Positions 25,841 to 35,311 of a stretch of 64,000 nt of DNA are shown here, piece by piece; the first letter of the stretch is position 1; each line of letters begins with the position of its first letter. A program made the translations under genes and the position numbers. Source of the DNA: Flavobacterium sp. UBA5153 (GTDB lineage Bacteria; Bacteroidota; Bacteroidia; Flavobacteriales; Flavobacteriaceae); contig DHXP01000078.1 in NCBI GenBank assembly GCA_002413745.1, positions 1 to 64,000 of the forward strand. The letters run 5' to 3'. The notes under the pieces were generated by a model. The model was not told the origin of the DNA and made no database searches. It saw only the letters and a list, made by a program, of their open reading frames with translations.

Positions 25841-28360
25841 ATGATACAGACCTATACTATCACCGGAATGTCCTGTAACGGATGCCGTACCAAAGTCGAA
25901 AAAGCCCTGAACGCTATTGATGGAGTGGAAGCCACGGTTTCTTTAGATCCGCCAATAGCGACCATCACAACGGAAAAACACGTTCCTATTTTTAAATTTC
26001 AAAAAGCATTATACGCAGCAGGAAACTACATTATCAGTGAAAGCGATGCTGCCTCAGACGATACTTCTAAAGGAAAATCCCTTTACAGCACGCCACCGCC
26101 AAGCGAAATGAATGTGGTCTCTTTGCCAATCAGTGCTTCGGGAAAATATTATTGTCCTATGTTTTGCGAGGGAGAAAAAGTCTACGACAAAGCGGGTGAT
26201 TGTCCCGTTTGCGGAATGGATTTGGTTAAAGCACCCGATTTAAATATCAGTAAAACAGCCTATACTTGCCCGATGCATCCTGAAGTTGTTCAGGACGAAC
26301 CCGGAAATTGTCCCATTTGCGGAATGGATTTGGTTCCAATGGAGCCAGTAGAAATAGACGAAAACACAACTTACACTGATTTATTGCGAAAGATGAAAAT
26401 TGCCATTGCTTTTTCATTGCCTGTTTTCATTATTTCGATGATGGAAATGCTTCCCAATAATCCGTTATTGCAAGTATTGGAAACCCAAAAATGGAATTGG
26501 GTGCAATTTATCTTGACGCTTCCCGTAGTTTTTTATGCCGGTTGGATGTTTTTTGAACGCGCTTGGAAATCCATCATCAGTTGGAATCTCAATATGTTTA
26601 CGCTGATAGGAATTGGCACCGGAATCGCCTTTTTGTTCAGTATTGGCGGATTGTTGTTTCCTGATTATTTCCCTGAAGAATTCAAGCATCACGGTGCCGT
26701 ATCGCTCTATTTTGAAGCTACGGCGGTCATATTAACCTTGGTTTTGTTGGGACAATTAATGGAAGCCAAAGCCCACGGACAAACGAATGCGGCCATTAAA
26801 GAACTATTGAAATTGGCACCAACCGTGGCCACTTTGGTCATTGACGGAAAGGACAAAGTAATTTCCATTCACGACATCAAGAAAGGCGACTTGTTACGTG
26901 TGAAACCCGGCGAAAAAATCCCGGTTGACGGAAAAATAACCGATGGTGAAAGTACAGTTGACGAATCGATGATTTCGGGAGAACCCATTCCCGTTGATAA
27001 AATAATTGGAGATTCCGTCGTTGCGGGAACCATCAACGGCAACAAATCATTCGTGATGATTGCCGAAAAAGTGGGTTCGGAAACCCTGCTTTCGCAAATC
27101 GTGCAAATGGTCAATGATGCCAGTCGTTCCAGAGCGCCAATTCAAAGATTAGCCGACAGTATTGCCAAATATTTTGTGCCTACAGTAGTTATAATTTCAA
27201 TGATAACTTTTTTGGTTTGGGATATATATGGTCCTGAACCAGCCGTTGTTTACGGATTCATCAATTCGATTGCAGTCTTGATTATTGCCTGTCCCTGTGC
27301 TTTGGGATTGGCAACGCCAATGTCGGTAATGGTGGGTGTGGGCAAAGGTGCACAATCGGGAGTTTTGATAAAAAACGCCGAAGCTTTGGAAAATATGAAC
27401 AAGGTAAATGTCCTAATAACCGATAAAACGGGAACCATTACTGAAGGAAAACCGTCTGTCGAAAAAGTTTATTCTTCCAATAATGAGGATGAAAGTGTAT
27501 TGCAAAATATCGCTTCATTGAATCAATACAGCGAACATCCTTTGGCGGAAGCCGTCGTGAAATATGCCAAATCAAAAAATGTTTCATTGGTAGAAGTGAA
27601 AGATTTTGAAGCAATTTCAGGAAAAGGAGTCATTGGAACGGTAGCCAATAAAAAAGTGGCTTTGGGAAACAAGAAACTAATGGAGCGAGTGGAAGCAAGT
27701 GTTTCCGAGGATTTGGAAAACAAAATTATCGCCGAACAAAAACTGGGAAAAACGGTTTCCTATATTGCCGTTGACGGAATTGCCGTTGGTTTTGTGTCCA
27801 TCTCCGACGCAATAAAGGCAACAAGCGCGGCAGCAATAAAAGAGCTGATGCGTCAAGGCGTTGAGGTGATTATGATTACGGGTGATAACGAAAATACGGC
27901 AAAAGCGGTCGCTGATGAATTGCATTTATCGGGTTTTATCGCCAATTGTTTGCCGGAAGACAAACTCAAGGAAATCAAACGCCTGCAAGCCGAAGGGAAA
28001 ATCGTGGCAATGGCAGGTGATGGAATCAACGACGCGCCGGCTTTGGCGCAAGCCGACATAGGAATTGCAATGGGAACGGGAACGGACGTGGCGATTGAAA
28101 GTGCCAAAATTACCTTGGTAAAAGGCGATTTACAAGGTATTGTAAAAGCTAAAAATTTGAGTCACGCCGTGATGCGAAACATCAAACAGAACTTATTTTT
28201 CGCCTTTATCTACAATGTATTTGGGATTTCGGTTGCTGCAGGAGTTTTATATCCCGTTTTTGGAATATTATTGTCACCAATGATTGCGGCGGCTGCAATG
28301 AGTTTTAGTTCAGTTTCGGTGATAATGAATTCGTTGCGATTGAGGAATTTTAAAGTTTAA
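25841..28360 (+). CDS. copA: Copper-translocating P1B-type ATPase
   Basis: The 839-residue ATPase exports Cu(I) from the cytoplasm. In order: an HMA domain with GMSCNGC (residues 1-67), two heavy-metal-binding domains (about 103-130 with CPMFCEGE and CPVCGMDL; about 145-170 with YTCPMHPEV and CPICGMDL), then TM helices. The actuator loop has SGEPIPVDK, the TM metal site is [10 protein letters not shown] (about 482), the phosphorylation site is DKTGT (about 527), followed by [15 protein letters not shown] and [10 protein letters not shown] (about 725). The last TM has [12 protein letters not shown], the Met/Ser pair of Cu(I) pumps. It closes the copper region; no CueR, CopY or CsoR regulator is in the window. 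Confidence 0.96.
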   Translation: MIQTYTITGMSCNGCRTKVEKALNAIDGVEATVSLDPPIATITTEKHVPIFKFQKALYAAGNYIISESDAASDDTSKGKSLYSTPPPSEMNVVSLPISASGKYYCPMFCEGEKVYDKAGDCPVCGMDLVKAPDLNISKTAYTCPMHPEVVQDEPGNCPICGMDLVPMEPVEIDENTTYTDLLRKMKIAIAFSLPVFIISMMEMLPNNPLLQVLETQKWNWVQFILTLPVVFYAGWMFFERAWKSIISWNLNMFTLIGIGTGIAFLFSIGGLLFPDYFPEEFKHHGAVSLYFEATAVILTLVLLGQLMEAKAHGQTNAAIKELLKLAPTVATLVIDGKDKVISIHDIKKGDLLRVKPGEKIPVDGKITDGESTVDESMISGEPIPVDKIIGDSVVAGTINGNKSFVMIAEKVGSETLLSQIVQMVNDASRSRAPIQRLADSIAKYFVPTVVIISMITFLVWDIYGPEPAVVYGFINSIAVLIIACPCALGLATPMSVMVGVGKGAQSGVLIKNAEALENMNKVNVLITDKTGTITEGKPSVEKVYSSNNEDESVLQNIASLNQYSEHPLAEAVVKYAKSKNVSLVEVKDFEAISGKGVIGTVANKKVALGNKKLMERVEASVSEDLENKIIAEQKLGKTVSYIAVDGIAVGFVSISDAIKATSAAAIKELMRQGVEVIMITGDNENTAKAVADELHLSGFIANCLPEDKLKEIKRLQAEGKIVAMAGDGINDAPALAQADIGIAMGTGTDVAIESAKITLVKGDLQGIVKAKNLSHAVMRNIKQNLFFAFIYNVFGISVAAGVLYPVFGILLSPMIAAAAMSFSSVSVIMNSLRLRNFKV

Positions 28361-28533
28361 GTATTCTATAACCTGAATCCGATAATCGAATACAGGGCTA
28401 TAATCATTTGTCACAATATCGCTATTTCATAAAGTGTAAATTTGTGCAATTCGTGTAAAAAAAGCTTAAAATAATTTTGATGCCTTTGACCTGATTTTTT
28501 ATGATTTATTGCAGAGATAATAAAGATTTCGTA

Positions 28534-28562
28534 TTGTAATAACGGATTGTTGCTTATTTTTG
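28534..28562 (+). promoter_or_regulatory. Promoter of the inorganic pyrophosphatase gene
   Basis: TTG (28534-28536) and TATTTTTG (28555-28562) match the Bacteroidota -33 and -7 elements with an 18-base spacer, one of the best promoter matches in the window. Transcription should start near 28569, about 20 bases before the ATG. Confidence 0.65.
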
Positions 28563-28589
28563 CAGTGTTAAATTCAGAAAAAAATAGAG

Positions 28590-29120
28590 ATGACAGCAGT
28601 TAAATTAAAATCTTTCGATGTATTAATCGAAATTCCAAGGGGGAGCAGGAATAAATATGAGTATGACTTTGAAATAAAAAGAATGCGTTTCGACAGGATG
28701 TTGTTTTCTTCCATGATGTACCCTGCTGATTACGGTTTTATACCTGAAACATTGGCCTTAGATGGAGACCCGTTAGATGTATTGGTTTTGATAAATGAGC
28801 CAACTTTCCCAGGTTGTGTGATTGAGGTAAAACCTATTGGAGTTTTTCACATGGCGGATGATAAAGGGCCAGATGAAAAAATAATCTGTGTGCCTGTTTC
28901 TGATCCGATTTGGAATTCATTAAATAATCTTTCCGATATTAATCCGCATTTGTTAAAAGAGATAGAACATTTCTTCCTAGTTTATAAAGATCTTGAAAAT
29001 AAAGTTGTAGATGTAGGAGGTTGGGGAGACCTAAGTGAAGCACATGCAATTATTACTGAATGTACCCATCGTTTTGAGCAAATTGAGAATAGACCTGAAG
29101 GGTTATTTAGTATTAAATAG
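28590..29120 (+). CDS. ppa: Soluble inorganic pyrophosphatase (family I)
   Basis: The 176-residue enzyme hydrolyses pyrophosphate in the cytoplasm. Active-site words are present: EIPRGSRNKYEYD, MMYPADYGFIPETLALDGDPLDVLVL (contains the D-x-D-P-x-D metal site) and MADDKGPDEKIICVP, with a Lys-rich C-terminal helix. Length is normal for family I. It directly precedes the membrane pyrophosphatase gene; both consume the same substrate, but each appears to have its own promoter. Confidence 0.95.
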   Translation: MTAVKLKSFDVLIEIPRGSRNKYEYDFEIKRMRFDRMLFSSMMYPADYGFIPETLALDGDPLDVLVLINEPTFPGCVIEVKPIGVFHMADDKGPDEKIICVPVSDPIWNSLNNLSDINPHLLKEIEHFFLVYKDLENKVVDVGGWGDLSEAHAIITECTHRFEQIENRPEGLFSIK

Positions 29121-29193
29121 TTTTTACAAACATAAAAAGAGAAAACAATATTTAGAGAACAAGATTGTTTTTTTTTTATTTGTTATGGTTTGT

Positions 29194-29201
29194 TACATTT
29201 G
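29194..29201 (+). promoter_or_regulatory. Putative -7 box for the membrane pyrophosphatase gene
   Basis: TACATTTG matches TAnnTTTG. It lies 34 bases before the ATG at 29235 and downstream of the first in-frame codon at 29190, so it supports the 29235 start. A -33 TTG at ideal spacing is not obvious. Confidence 0.5.
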
Positions 29202-29234
29202 CAACCGATAAAATTTATAACGAAAATTAAATTT

Positions 29235-31814
29235 ATGAATACAATAATGATTTATGTGCCAATAGTTATGGCATTGATAGGACTGGCATTTATGGCTTAC
29301 AAAAGAGCCTGGGTTCTGAAACAGGATGCCGGAGACGGCAAAATGAAAGAGATTTCAGAATACATTTACGAAGGTGCATTGGCTTTTCTTAAAGCAGAAT
29401 ATAGATTGTTGGCAATATTTGTGGTTCTTGCAAGCATCGTTTTAGCTGGAATTACCTTTTTGCCAGGAACATCAACTCATTTATTAATTGTAGTTGCTTT
29501 TGTTTTTGGCGCATTTTTCTCGGCTTTGGCTGGAAATATGGGAATGAAAATAGCAACAAAAACTAACGTTAGAACAACACAAGCCGCCCGTACAAGTTTG
29601 CCACAAGCACTAAAAGTATCTTTTGGTGGTGGAACTGTAATGGGATTAGGCGTTGCAGGTTTGGCCGTATTGGGTTTGACCTCTTTCTTTATTATATTTT
29701 TCAATGTTTTTATGCATGGTGTTTGGACTTCTACCGAAGACATGACAATCGTGTTGGAAACATTGGCCGGTTTCTCTCTTGGAGCTGAATCTATTGCTTT
29801 GTTTGCACGTGTTGGTGGTGGGATTTATACAAAAGCTGCCGATGTTGGAGCAGATTTAGTGGGTAAAGTGGAAGCTGGAATTCCAGAAGATGATCCAAGA
29901 AATCCTGCTACAATTGCAGATAATGTTGGAGATAACGTGGGTGACGTTGCAGGAATGGGTGCCGATTTATTCGGTTCTTACGTAGCAACAGTTCTCGCCG
30001 CAATGGTTCTAGGGAACTATGTAATTAAAGATATGGGTGGAAACATTCAAGATGCTTTCGGTGGAATAGGGCCAATTTTATTGCCAATGGCAATTGCTGG
30101 TTTTGGAATTTTATTCTCTATCATCGGAACAATGTTAGTTAAAATTACTGATGCTGATGCAAAAGAAAAACAAGTTCAAAAAGCGTTAAACATTGGAAAC
30201 TGGGTTTCTATCGGATTAACGGCAATTGCTTGTTTCTTCTTGGTTCAATATATGTTGCCTGCAACAATGAAAATGAATTTCTTTGGCGAAGGCTTACAAG
30301 AAATTTCTTCAATGAGAGTTTTCTATGCCACAATCGTAGGATTGGTAGTTGGAGCAGTTATTTCATCGGTAACTGAATATTATACAGGTTTAGGTACAAA
30401 ACCAGTTATGGCAATAGTACAAAAATCGTCAACAGGTGCAGGAACTAACGTAATTGCTGGTTTGGCAACGGGAATGATTTCTACTTTTCCAACAGTATTA
30501 TTATTTGCTGCCGCGATTTGGACATCGTATGCTTTTGCAGGTTTCTACGGAGTGGCACTTGCTGCCTCTGCGATGATGGCTACAACGGCTATGCAATTAG
30601 CAATTGATGCTTTTGGACCAATATCTGACAACGCAGGTGGAATCGCCGAAATGAGCGAACTGCCAAAAGAAGTTAGAACTCGTACAGATATTTTGGATTC
30701 AGTTGGTAACACAACTGCAGCAACAGGAAAAGGTTTTGCAATCGCTTCGGCTGCATTGACCTCTTTGGCTTTGTTTGCCGCTTATGTGACTTTCACGGGA
30801 ATCGACGGAATCAATATTTTTAAAGCGCCGGTTTTGGCGATGTTATTCGTTGGTGGAATGATACCGGTAGTTTTCTCTGCATTGGCAATGAACTCTGTTG
30901 GAAAAGCCGCAATGGATATGGTGTATGAAGTGCGTCGTCAGTTCAAGGAAATTCCAGGAATTTTGGAAGGAACCGGAAAACCGGAATATGCAAAATGTGT
31001 TGATATTTCTACAAAAGCCGCTTTGCGCGAAATGATGTTGCCAGGAATTTTGACCATTGGTTTTCCAATTGCAATTGTACTTTTAGGTAAATTAGTTTAC
31101 GGAGACAACAACCAATTAATTGCCGAAATGTTGGGCGGATATATGGCAGGAGTTACCGTTTCTGGTGTTCTTTGGGCTATTTTCCAAAACAATGCCGGTG
31201 GTGCTTGGGATAATGCAAAAAAATCTTTCGAAGCAGGAGTTTTGATTAACGGAGAAATGACATACAAAGGTTCTGATGCGCACAAAGCAGCTGTAACCGG
31301 AGATACTGTTGGAGATCCTTTCAAAGATACTTCTGGACCTTCAATGAACATCTTGATTAAATTAACTTGTTTGATTGGATTGGTAATTGCTCCAATTTTA
31401 GGAAACGGAAGTGCTTCTGAAAGCAACAAATTAGTTGGGATTGAAATGATGCAATCGAAATGCCCAATGATGGGTAAAGATGCAATGCTAATGGGTAATT
31501 GTGATTTATCTAAATGTGCAACTATGACAAAAGACGAATGTGCTGCAATGTGCGACAGTCTTAAATGTACTCCAGAGCAAAAAGAAATGTGTTTGTCACA
31601 TTATGACGCAAACGGAAAGTTTATGGCAGGAGCAGGCGTAAAAGCGTGTTGTGCTAAAAAAATGACAGATGAAAAAAATGTTAAGGTTGAAATCATCAAC
31701 GCTGACGGAAAAGCAAAAGCGACTGTAACAACTTCTGAAAACGGAAAAGAAAACACTCAATTTTTTGAAGGTTCACTTGAAGAAGTAAAAGCTAAAGTTG
31801 ACGCCTTGAAATAG
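29235..31814 (+). CDS. hppA: Membrane-bound ion-pumping pyrophosphatase with Cys/Met-rich C-terminal tail
   Basis: About 859 residues. The start MNTIMIYVPIVMALIGLAF is chosen because the putative promoter lies after the earlier in-frame codon. The core is a 16-helix M-PPase with GGGIYTKAADVGADLVGKVE, DDPRNPATIADNVGDNVGD and GDTVGDPFKDTSGPSMN. GNTTAATGKG has Ala at the position that marks the K+-dependent class; Na+ versus H+ pumping is not resolved here. After the last TM (KLTCLIGLVIAPILG) there is an extra tail of about 135 residues with nine Cys and many Met (KCPMMGKDAMLMGNCDLSKC, MCDSLKC, ACCAKK), then a small beta-like segment. In this family the C terminus faces the periplasm. Confidence 0.93.
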   Translation: MNTIMIYVPIVMALIGLAFMAYKRAWVLKQDAGDGKMKEISEYIYEGALAFLKAEYRLLAIFVVLASIVLAGITFLPGTSTHLLIVVAFVFGAFFSALAGNMGMKIATKTNVRTTQAARTSLPQALKVSFGGGTVMGLGVAGLAVLGLTSFFIIFFNVFMHGVWTSTEDMTIVLETLAGFSLGAESIALFARVGGGIYTKAADVGADLVGKVEAGIPEDDPRNPATIADNVGDNVGDVAGMGADLFGSYVATVLAAMVLGNYVIKDMGGNIQDAFGGIGPILLPMAIAGFGILFSIIGTMLVKITDADAKEKQVQKALNIGNWVSIGLTAIACFFLVQYMLPATMKMNFFGEGLQEISSMRVFYATIVGLVVGAVISSVTEYYTGLGTKPVMAIVQKSSTGAGTNVIAGLATGMISTFPTVLLFAAAIWTSYAFAGFYGVALAASAMMATTAMQLAIDAFGPISDNAGGIAEMSELPKEVRTRTDILDSVGNTTAATGKGFAIASAALTSLALFAAYVTFTGIDGINIFKAPVLAMLFVGGMIPVVFSALAMNSVGKAAMDMVYEVRRQFKEIPGILEGTGKPEYAKCVDISTKAALREMMLPGILTIGFPIAIVLLGKLVYGDNNQLIAEMLGGYMAGVTVSGVLWAIFQNNAGGAWDNAKKSFEAGVLINGEMTYKGSDAHKAAVTGDTVGDPFKDTSGPSMNILIKLTCLIGLVIAPILGNGSASESNKLVGIEMMQSKCPMMGKDAMLMGNCDLSKCATMTKDECAAMCDSLKCTPEQKEMCLSHYDANGKFMAGAGVKACCAKKMTDEKNVKVEIINADGKAKATVTTSENGKENTQFFEGSLEEVKAKVDALK

Positions 31815-31882
31815 TATGTTTTAGTTAATACATAAGTTGTCCTAAAAAAGGTTGGCAGGATGAATATTCCAAAAATAGTTGA

Positions 31883-31918
31883 ATCGGAACAGAATTAATT
31901 CTGTTCCGATTTATTTTT
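31883..31918 (+). terminator. Rho-independent terminator of hppA
   Basis: ATCGGAACAGAATT and AATTCTGTTCCGAT (31883-31910) form a perfect palindromic stem followed by TTATTTTTTTTT. It ends transcription about 70 bases after the hppA stop. Confidence 0.88.
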
Positions 31919-32240
31919 TTTCCACTGTTTTGGTTTGATTTTATTTTGTAAATCGCTTTGTTTGGAGTCGACATATTAATGGATAAATACAATCTGACTT
32001 GAAATAGCAGTTGTGCCTTGGATTCTTTTATTGGAAATGCAACCAATAAAGAAGGAAGAGAGCTGCACAAGCTCCTGAAATAAAATTCAGTTTTCCATAA
32101 TAAAAAATTTAGGGGCTTGTTCTTTTGATAGAGAAATAAATAAAAGGTTAAATGTGTGATTCGTTTTTTTAAATTAAAAAACAATTACGGAAATATTTAT
32201 ACTTCCTGATAATTGATAAGGTTTTTATATTCGAAAATAG
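31919..32240. other. Gene-free AT-rich spacer before the polyprenyl synthase
   Basis: No ORF with a recognisable product, RNA gene or strong hairpin was found here. A minus-strand open frame of 119 codons crosses this spacer and the terminator, but its composition (Lys/Asn/Phe) is what random AT-rich DNA gives. Confidence 0.6.
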
Positions 32241-32248
32241 TATATTTG
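32241..32248 (+). promoter_or_regulatory. Putative -7 box for the polyprenyl synthase gene
   Basis: TATATTTG fits TAnnTTTG exactly and lies only 8 bases before the ATG at 32257, so the transcript would be nearly leaderless. The nearest upstream TTG (32213-32215) is 25 bases away, longer than ideal. Confidence 0.4.
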
Positions 32249-32256
32249 ATTCCTAA

Positions 32257-33234
32257 ATGAATATCACTTCTAAAATAAAACAGCCCATTTTTCACGAAAT
32301 GGAACTTTTCGAAAAAAAGTTCTACGAATCGATGACTTCGCAAGTGGCTTTGTTAAACAGAATTACCTATTATATCGTTAATCGAAAGGGGAAACAAATG
32401 CGCCCTATGTTTGTTTTTCTGACTGCAAAAATGGTTTCAACAGGAATTATAAACGAAAGAACCTATCGTGGAGCATCGGTTATTGAGCTGATTCATACGG
32501 CTACTTTAGTCCATGATGACGTGGTTGATGACAGCAACAGGAGGCGAGGTTTTTTCTCCATCAATGCGCTTTGGAAGAATAAAATTGCTGTTCTTGTCGG
32601 GGATTATTTACTGTCAAAAGGATTGTTGCTTTCTATAGACAATGGCGATTTTGATTTGTTGCGAATTATTTCAGTGGCTGTTCGTGAAATGAGCGAAGGT
32701 GAATTATTGCAAATAGAAAAAGCCCGAAGACTCGATATTACCGAGGCTGTTTACTATGAAATTATCCGAAAAAAAACTGCTACTTTAATCGCGGCTTGTT
32801 GTGCATTAGGAGCTAAATCGGTTATTGAAGATGAATCCCAGGTTGAAAATATGCGAAAATTCGGCGAACTCATTGGGATGGCTTTCCAAATCAAGGATGA
32901 TTTATTCGATTATAGTGATGATGCCATTGGTAAGCCCACAGGGATCGATATCAAGGAACAAAAAATGACCTTGCCGCTTATTCACGTTTTGAATAATTGC
33001 ACTTCTAAAGAAAAATCCTGGATTATCAATTCCATAAAAAACCACAACAAAGACAAAAAAAGAGTGAAAGAAGTCATTGCCTTCGTGAAAGACAATAATG
33101 GTTTGCTTTATGCCGAGCAAAAGATGGCGCAGTTTCAGCAGGAAGCTCTTTTGCTTTTGGACAATTACCCCAAATCTGAGTTCAAAGATGCCTTAATTTT
33201 GATGGTAAATTATGTCATCGAAAGAAAAAAGTAA
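32257..33234 (+). CDS. Polyprenyl diphosphate synthase (trans-isoprenyl synthase)
   Basis: The 325-residue enzyme extends farnesyl diphosphate with isopentenyl units, most likely to an octaprenyl-type chain for menaquinone. Both Asp-rich motifs are present: HDDVVDDSNRRRG (first DDxxD region, about 87-99) and AFQIKDDLFDYSDD (second, about 210-223), plus KGKQMRPMFVF near the N terminus. The family opening IKQPI--EMELFEKKFYESM supports the start. Cytosolic or membrane-associated. It lies about 100 bases upstream of dnaG. Confidence 0.9.
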   Translation: MNITSKIKQPIFHEMELFEKKFYESMTSQVALLNRITYYIVNRKGKQMRPMFVFLTAKMVSTGIINERTYRGASVIELIHTATLVHDDVVDDSNRRRGFFSINALWKNKIAVLVGDYLLSKGLLLSIDNGDFDLLRIISVAVREMSEGELLQIEKARRLDITEAVYYEIIRKKTATLIAACCALGAKSVIEDESQVENMRKFGELIGMAFQIKDDLFDYSDDAIGKPTGIDIKEQKMTLPLIHVLNNCTSKEKSWIINSIKNHNKDKKRVKEVIAFVKDNNGLLYAEQKMAQFQQEALLLLDNYPKSEFKDALILMVNYVIERKK

Positions 33235-33334
33235 TTTGAAAATGTGGAAATCCGAGAAATTGAAAATGATTTTTTGGAATTACCATACAATCCAAAAAAT
33301 CTTTGCAACTTTGCAACTTTCAACCTAAAATAAA

Positions 33335-35311
33335 TTGATTTCAAAAGCCACCATAGACACTGTTTTCGAAACTGCTCGAGTTGAGGAGGTTATTGGCGAT
33401 TTTGTACAACTCAAACGCGCCGGAAGTAATTTTAAGGGTTTAAGTCCGTTTTCAGATGAGCGTTCCCCCTCATTTATGGTTTCTCCGGTAAAACAAATCT
33501 GGAAAGATTTTAGCTCTGGAAAAGGCGGGAATGCCGTGGCTTTCTTGATGGAACACTCCCATTTTACGTATCCGGAAGCCATTCGATATTTGGCAAAAAA
33601 ATACAATATCGAAATCGAAGAAACGGAACAAACTGACGAAGAAAAAGCCAATACTGATGTTCGGGAAAGTATGTATCTGGTTTCGGAATTTGCAAAAGAT
33701 TATTTTCACAACACACTTTTACATTCTGAAGAAGGGAAAGCCATTGGTTATTCTTATTTCAAAGAAAGAGGTTTTACCAATGAAACCATAAAGAAATTTT
33801 CTCTTGGATATTCGCCTGAAACTTGGGACTCTTTCACCAAAGAAGCCCTGGGGAAAGGATATAAACTAGAATTCCTGGAAAGCACGGGTTTAACAATCCC
33901 CAAGGATGACAGGCCTTTTGACCGTTTCAAAGGGCGTGTGATGTTTCCGATACAAAGTATGTCCGGAAGGGTTTTGGGTTTTGGCGGAAGAATTTTAACC
34001 AACGATAAAAAAGCGGCAAAGTACCTTAATTCACCCGAAAGTGATATCTACCATAAAAGCAAAGTCTTATACGGAATTTTTCAAGCCAAACAGGCCATTG
34101 CCAAACAGAATAATTGTTATTTAGTAGAAGGTTATACTGATGTTGTCCAGTTCAATCAAGCCGGAATAGAAAACGTGGTGGCTTCGTCCGGAACGGCGCT
34201 CACGCCTGACCAAATACGTTTAATCAATAGATTGACAAAAAACATAACCGTTCTTTTTGATAGCGATGCCGCTGGGCTTCGAGCCTCAATTCGTGGAATT
34301 GATTTGATTCTCGAGGAAGGAATGAACGTAAAAGTGTGTGCTTTTCCTGATGGTGAAGACCCGGATAGTTTTGCCAAGAAAACTCCCTATGAAGAGTTGG
34401 TTTTGTATCTTGAAAACAATTCCAAAGATTTCATCCAGTTCAAAGCATCATTGTTGATGGATGACGCAAAAAATGATCCGATTAAAAAAGCCGATTTAAT
34501 TCGGGATATGGTGGTGAGTATTTCTAAGATTCCGGACAGAATACAAAGGGAAATCTACATTCAGGAATGTTCCCGAATTATGGATATTTCAGAACAGGTG
34601 CTCATAAGTACCTTGGCACAATTGGTCAAAAAAGACATTTCCGAAATTGGAAAAAAACAAAAACAAGAGCAAAAAGCCTTTGAAGTTGTAAAAAATGAAA
34701 CCCAGGTTCAGGTCGAAAAAATCGATATTCTGTATGGTTTGGAACGAAAAATTATAGAAATTCTTTTGTTGTATGGAAACAAAACGGAGGAATTTGAAGA
34801 TGTGCTATTGAAAACGAATGAAGAGGGAGAAATTGAAAATATAATTGAAAAGAAGGAATATAAAGTATATCAAAGAATCTTTTTGAGTTTACAGGAAGAT
34901 GAAGTGGAATTGGCAAATCCATTATTCCGGGATATATTTAATAATTTGATAAACTATTACCATCAAAACGAAAACTTTAGCATTGAACAATATTTAATGC
35001 ATTTGCAGCCCGAATTTGCTCAAGAAGTGACGGATATCTTGATGGAAGACGAGAGAGTTGTCCTTCATAATTGGGAAGGTCAAAGTATTTTTCCAAAGAC
35101 CAAAAATGACACCATAAGTCAATATGTATCCGAAACCATTCTTACTTTACGATGGTATTTAGTGGATAAAATCATAGAAGAAATAAAAGGCTCAATATCA
35201 TCAGAGCCTGATTCTGATAACATTGAGCCTTTGTCTATGGCAATGGATTACTACAAACTAATCAATTCTTTTTCAAAAAAACTAGGAAGAGTAATGTCCC
35301 GTTATAATTAA
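33335..35311 (+). CDS. dnaG: DNA primase
   Basis: The 658-residue primase starts at a TTG (ISKATIDTVFETARVEEVIG), since no ATG precedes the conserved opening. Domains: N-terminal zinc-ribbon-like fold (residues 1-100), catalytic core with RFKGRVMFPIQSMSGRVLGFGGR, TOPRIM with YLVEGYTDVV and VLFDSDAAG, and a C-terminal DnaB-interaction region. The usual zinc ligands are absent: GLSPFSDERSPSF and DFSSGKGGNA stand where other bacteria have CPFH and CFGCGAGGN. This fits what I recall of Bacteroidota DnaG, so it is a lineage trait. Its stop overlaps the stop of the convergent regulator gene by four bases (TTAA). Confidence 0.95.
   Translation: MISKATIDTVFETARVEEVIGDFVQLKRAGSNFKGLSPFSDERSPSFMVSPVKQIWKDFSSGKGGNAVAFLMEHSHFTYPEAIRYLAKKYNIEIEETEQTDEEKANTDVRESMYLVSEFAKDYFHNTLLHSEEGKAIGYSYFKERGFTNETIKKFSLGYSPETWDSFTKEALGKGYKLEFLESTGLTIPKDDRPFDRFKGRVMFPIQSMSGRVLGFGGRILTNDKKAAKYLNSPESDIYHKSKVLYGIFQAKQAIAKQNNCYLVEGYTDVVQFNQAGIENVVASSGTALTPDQIRLINRLTKNITVLFDSDAAGLRASIRGIDLILEEGMNVKVCAFPDGEDPDSFAKKTPYEELVLYLENNSKDFIQFKASLLMDDAKNDPIKKADLIRDMVVSISKIPDRIQREIYIQECSRIMDISEQVLISTLAQLVKKDISEIGKKQKQEQKAFEVVKNETQVQVEKIDILYGLERKIIEILLLYGNKTEEFEDVLLKTNEEGEIENIIEKKEYKVYQRIFLSLQEDEVELANPLFRDIFNNLINYYHQNENFSIEQYLMHLQPEFAQEVTDILMEDERVVLHNWEGQSIFPKTKNDTISQYVSETILTLRWYLVDKIIEEIKGSISSEPDSDNIEPLSMAMDYYKLINSFSKKLGRVMSRYN

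Noticed and set aside
31825-32184. A 119-codon minus-strand frame in the spacer after hppA
   Set aside because: It crosses the terminator hairpin and has a random AT-rich composition without recognisable motifs.
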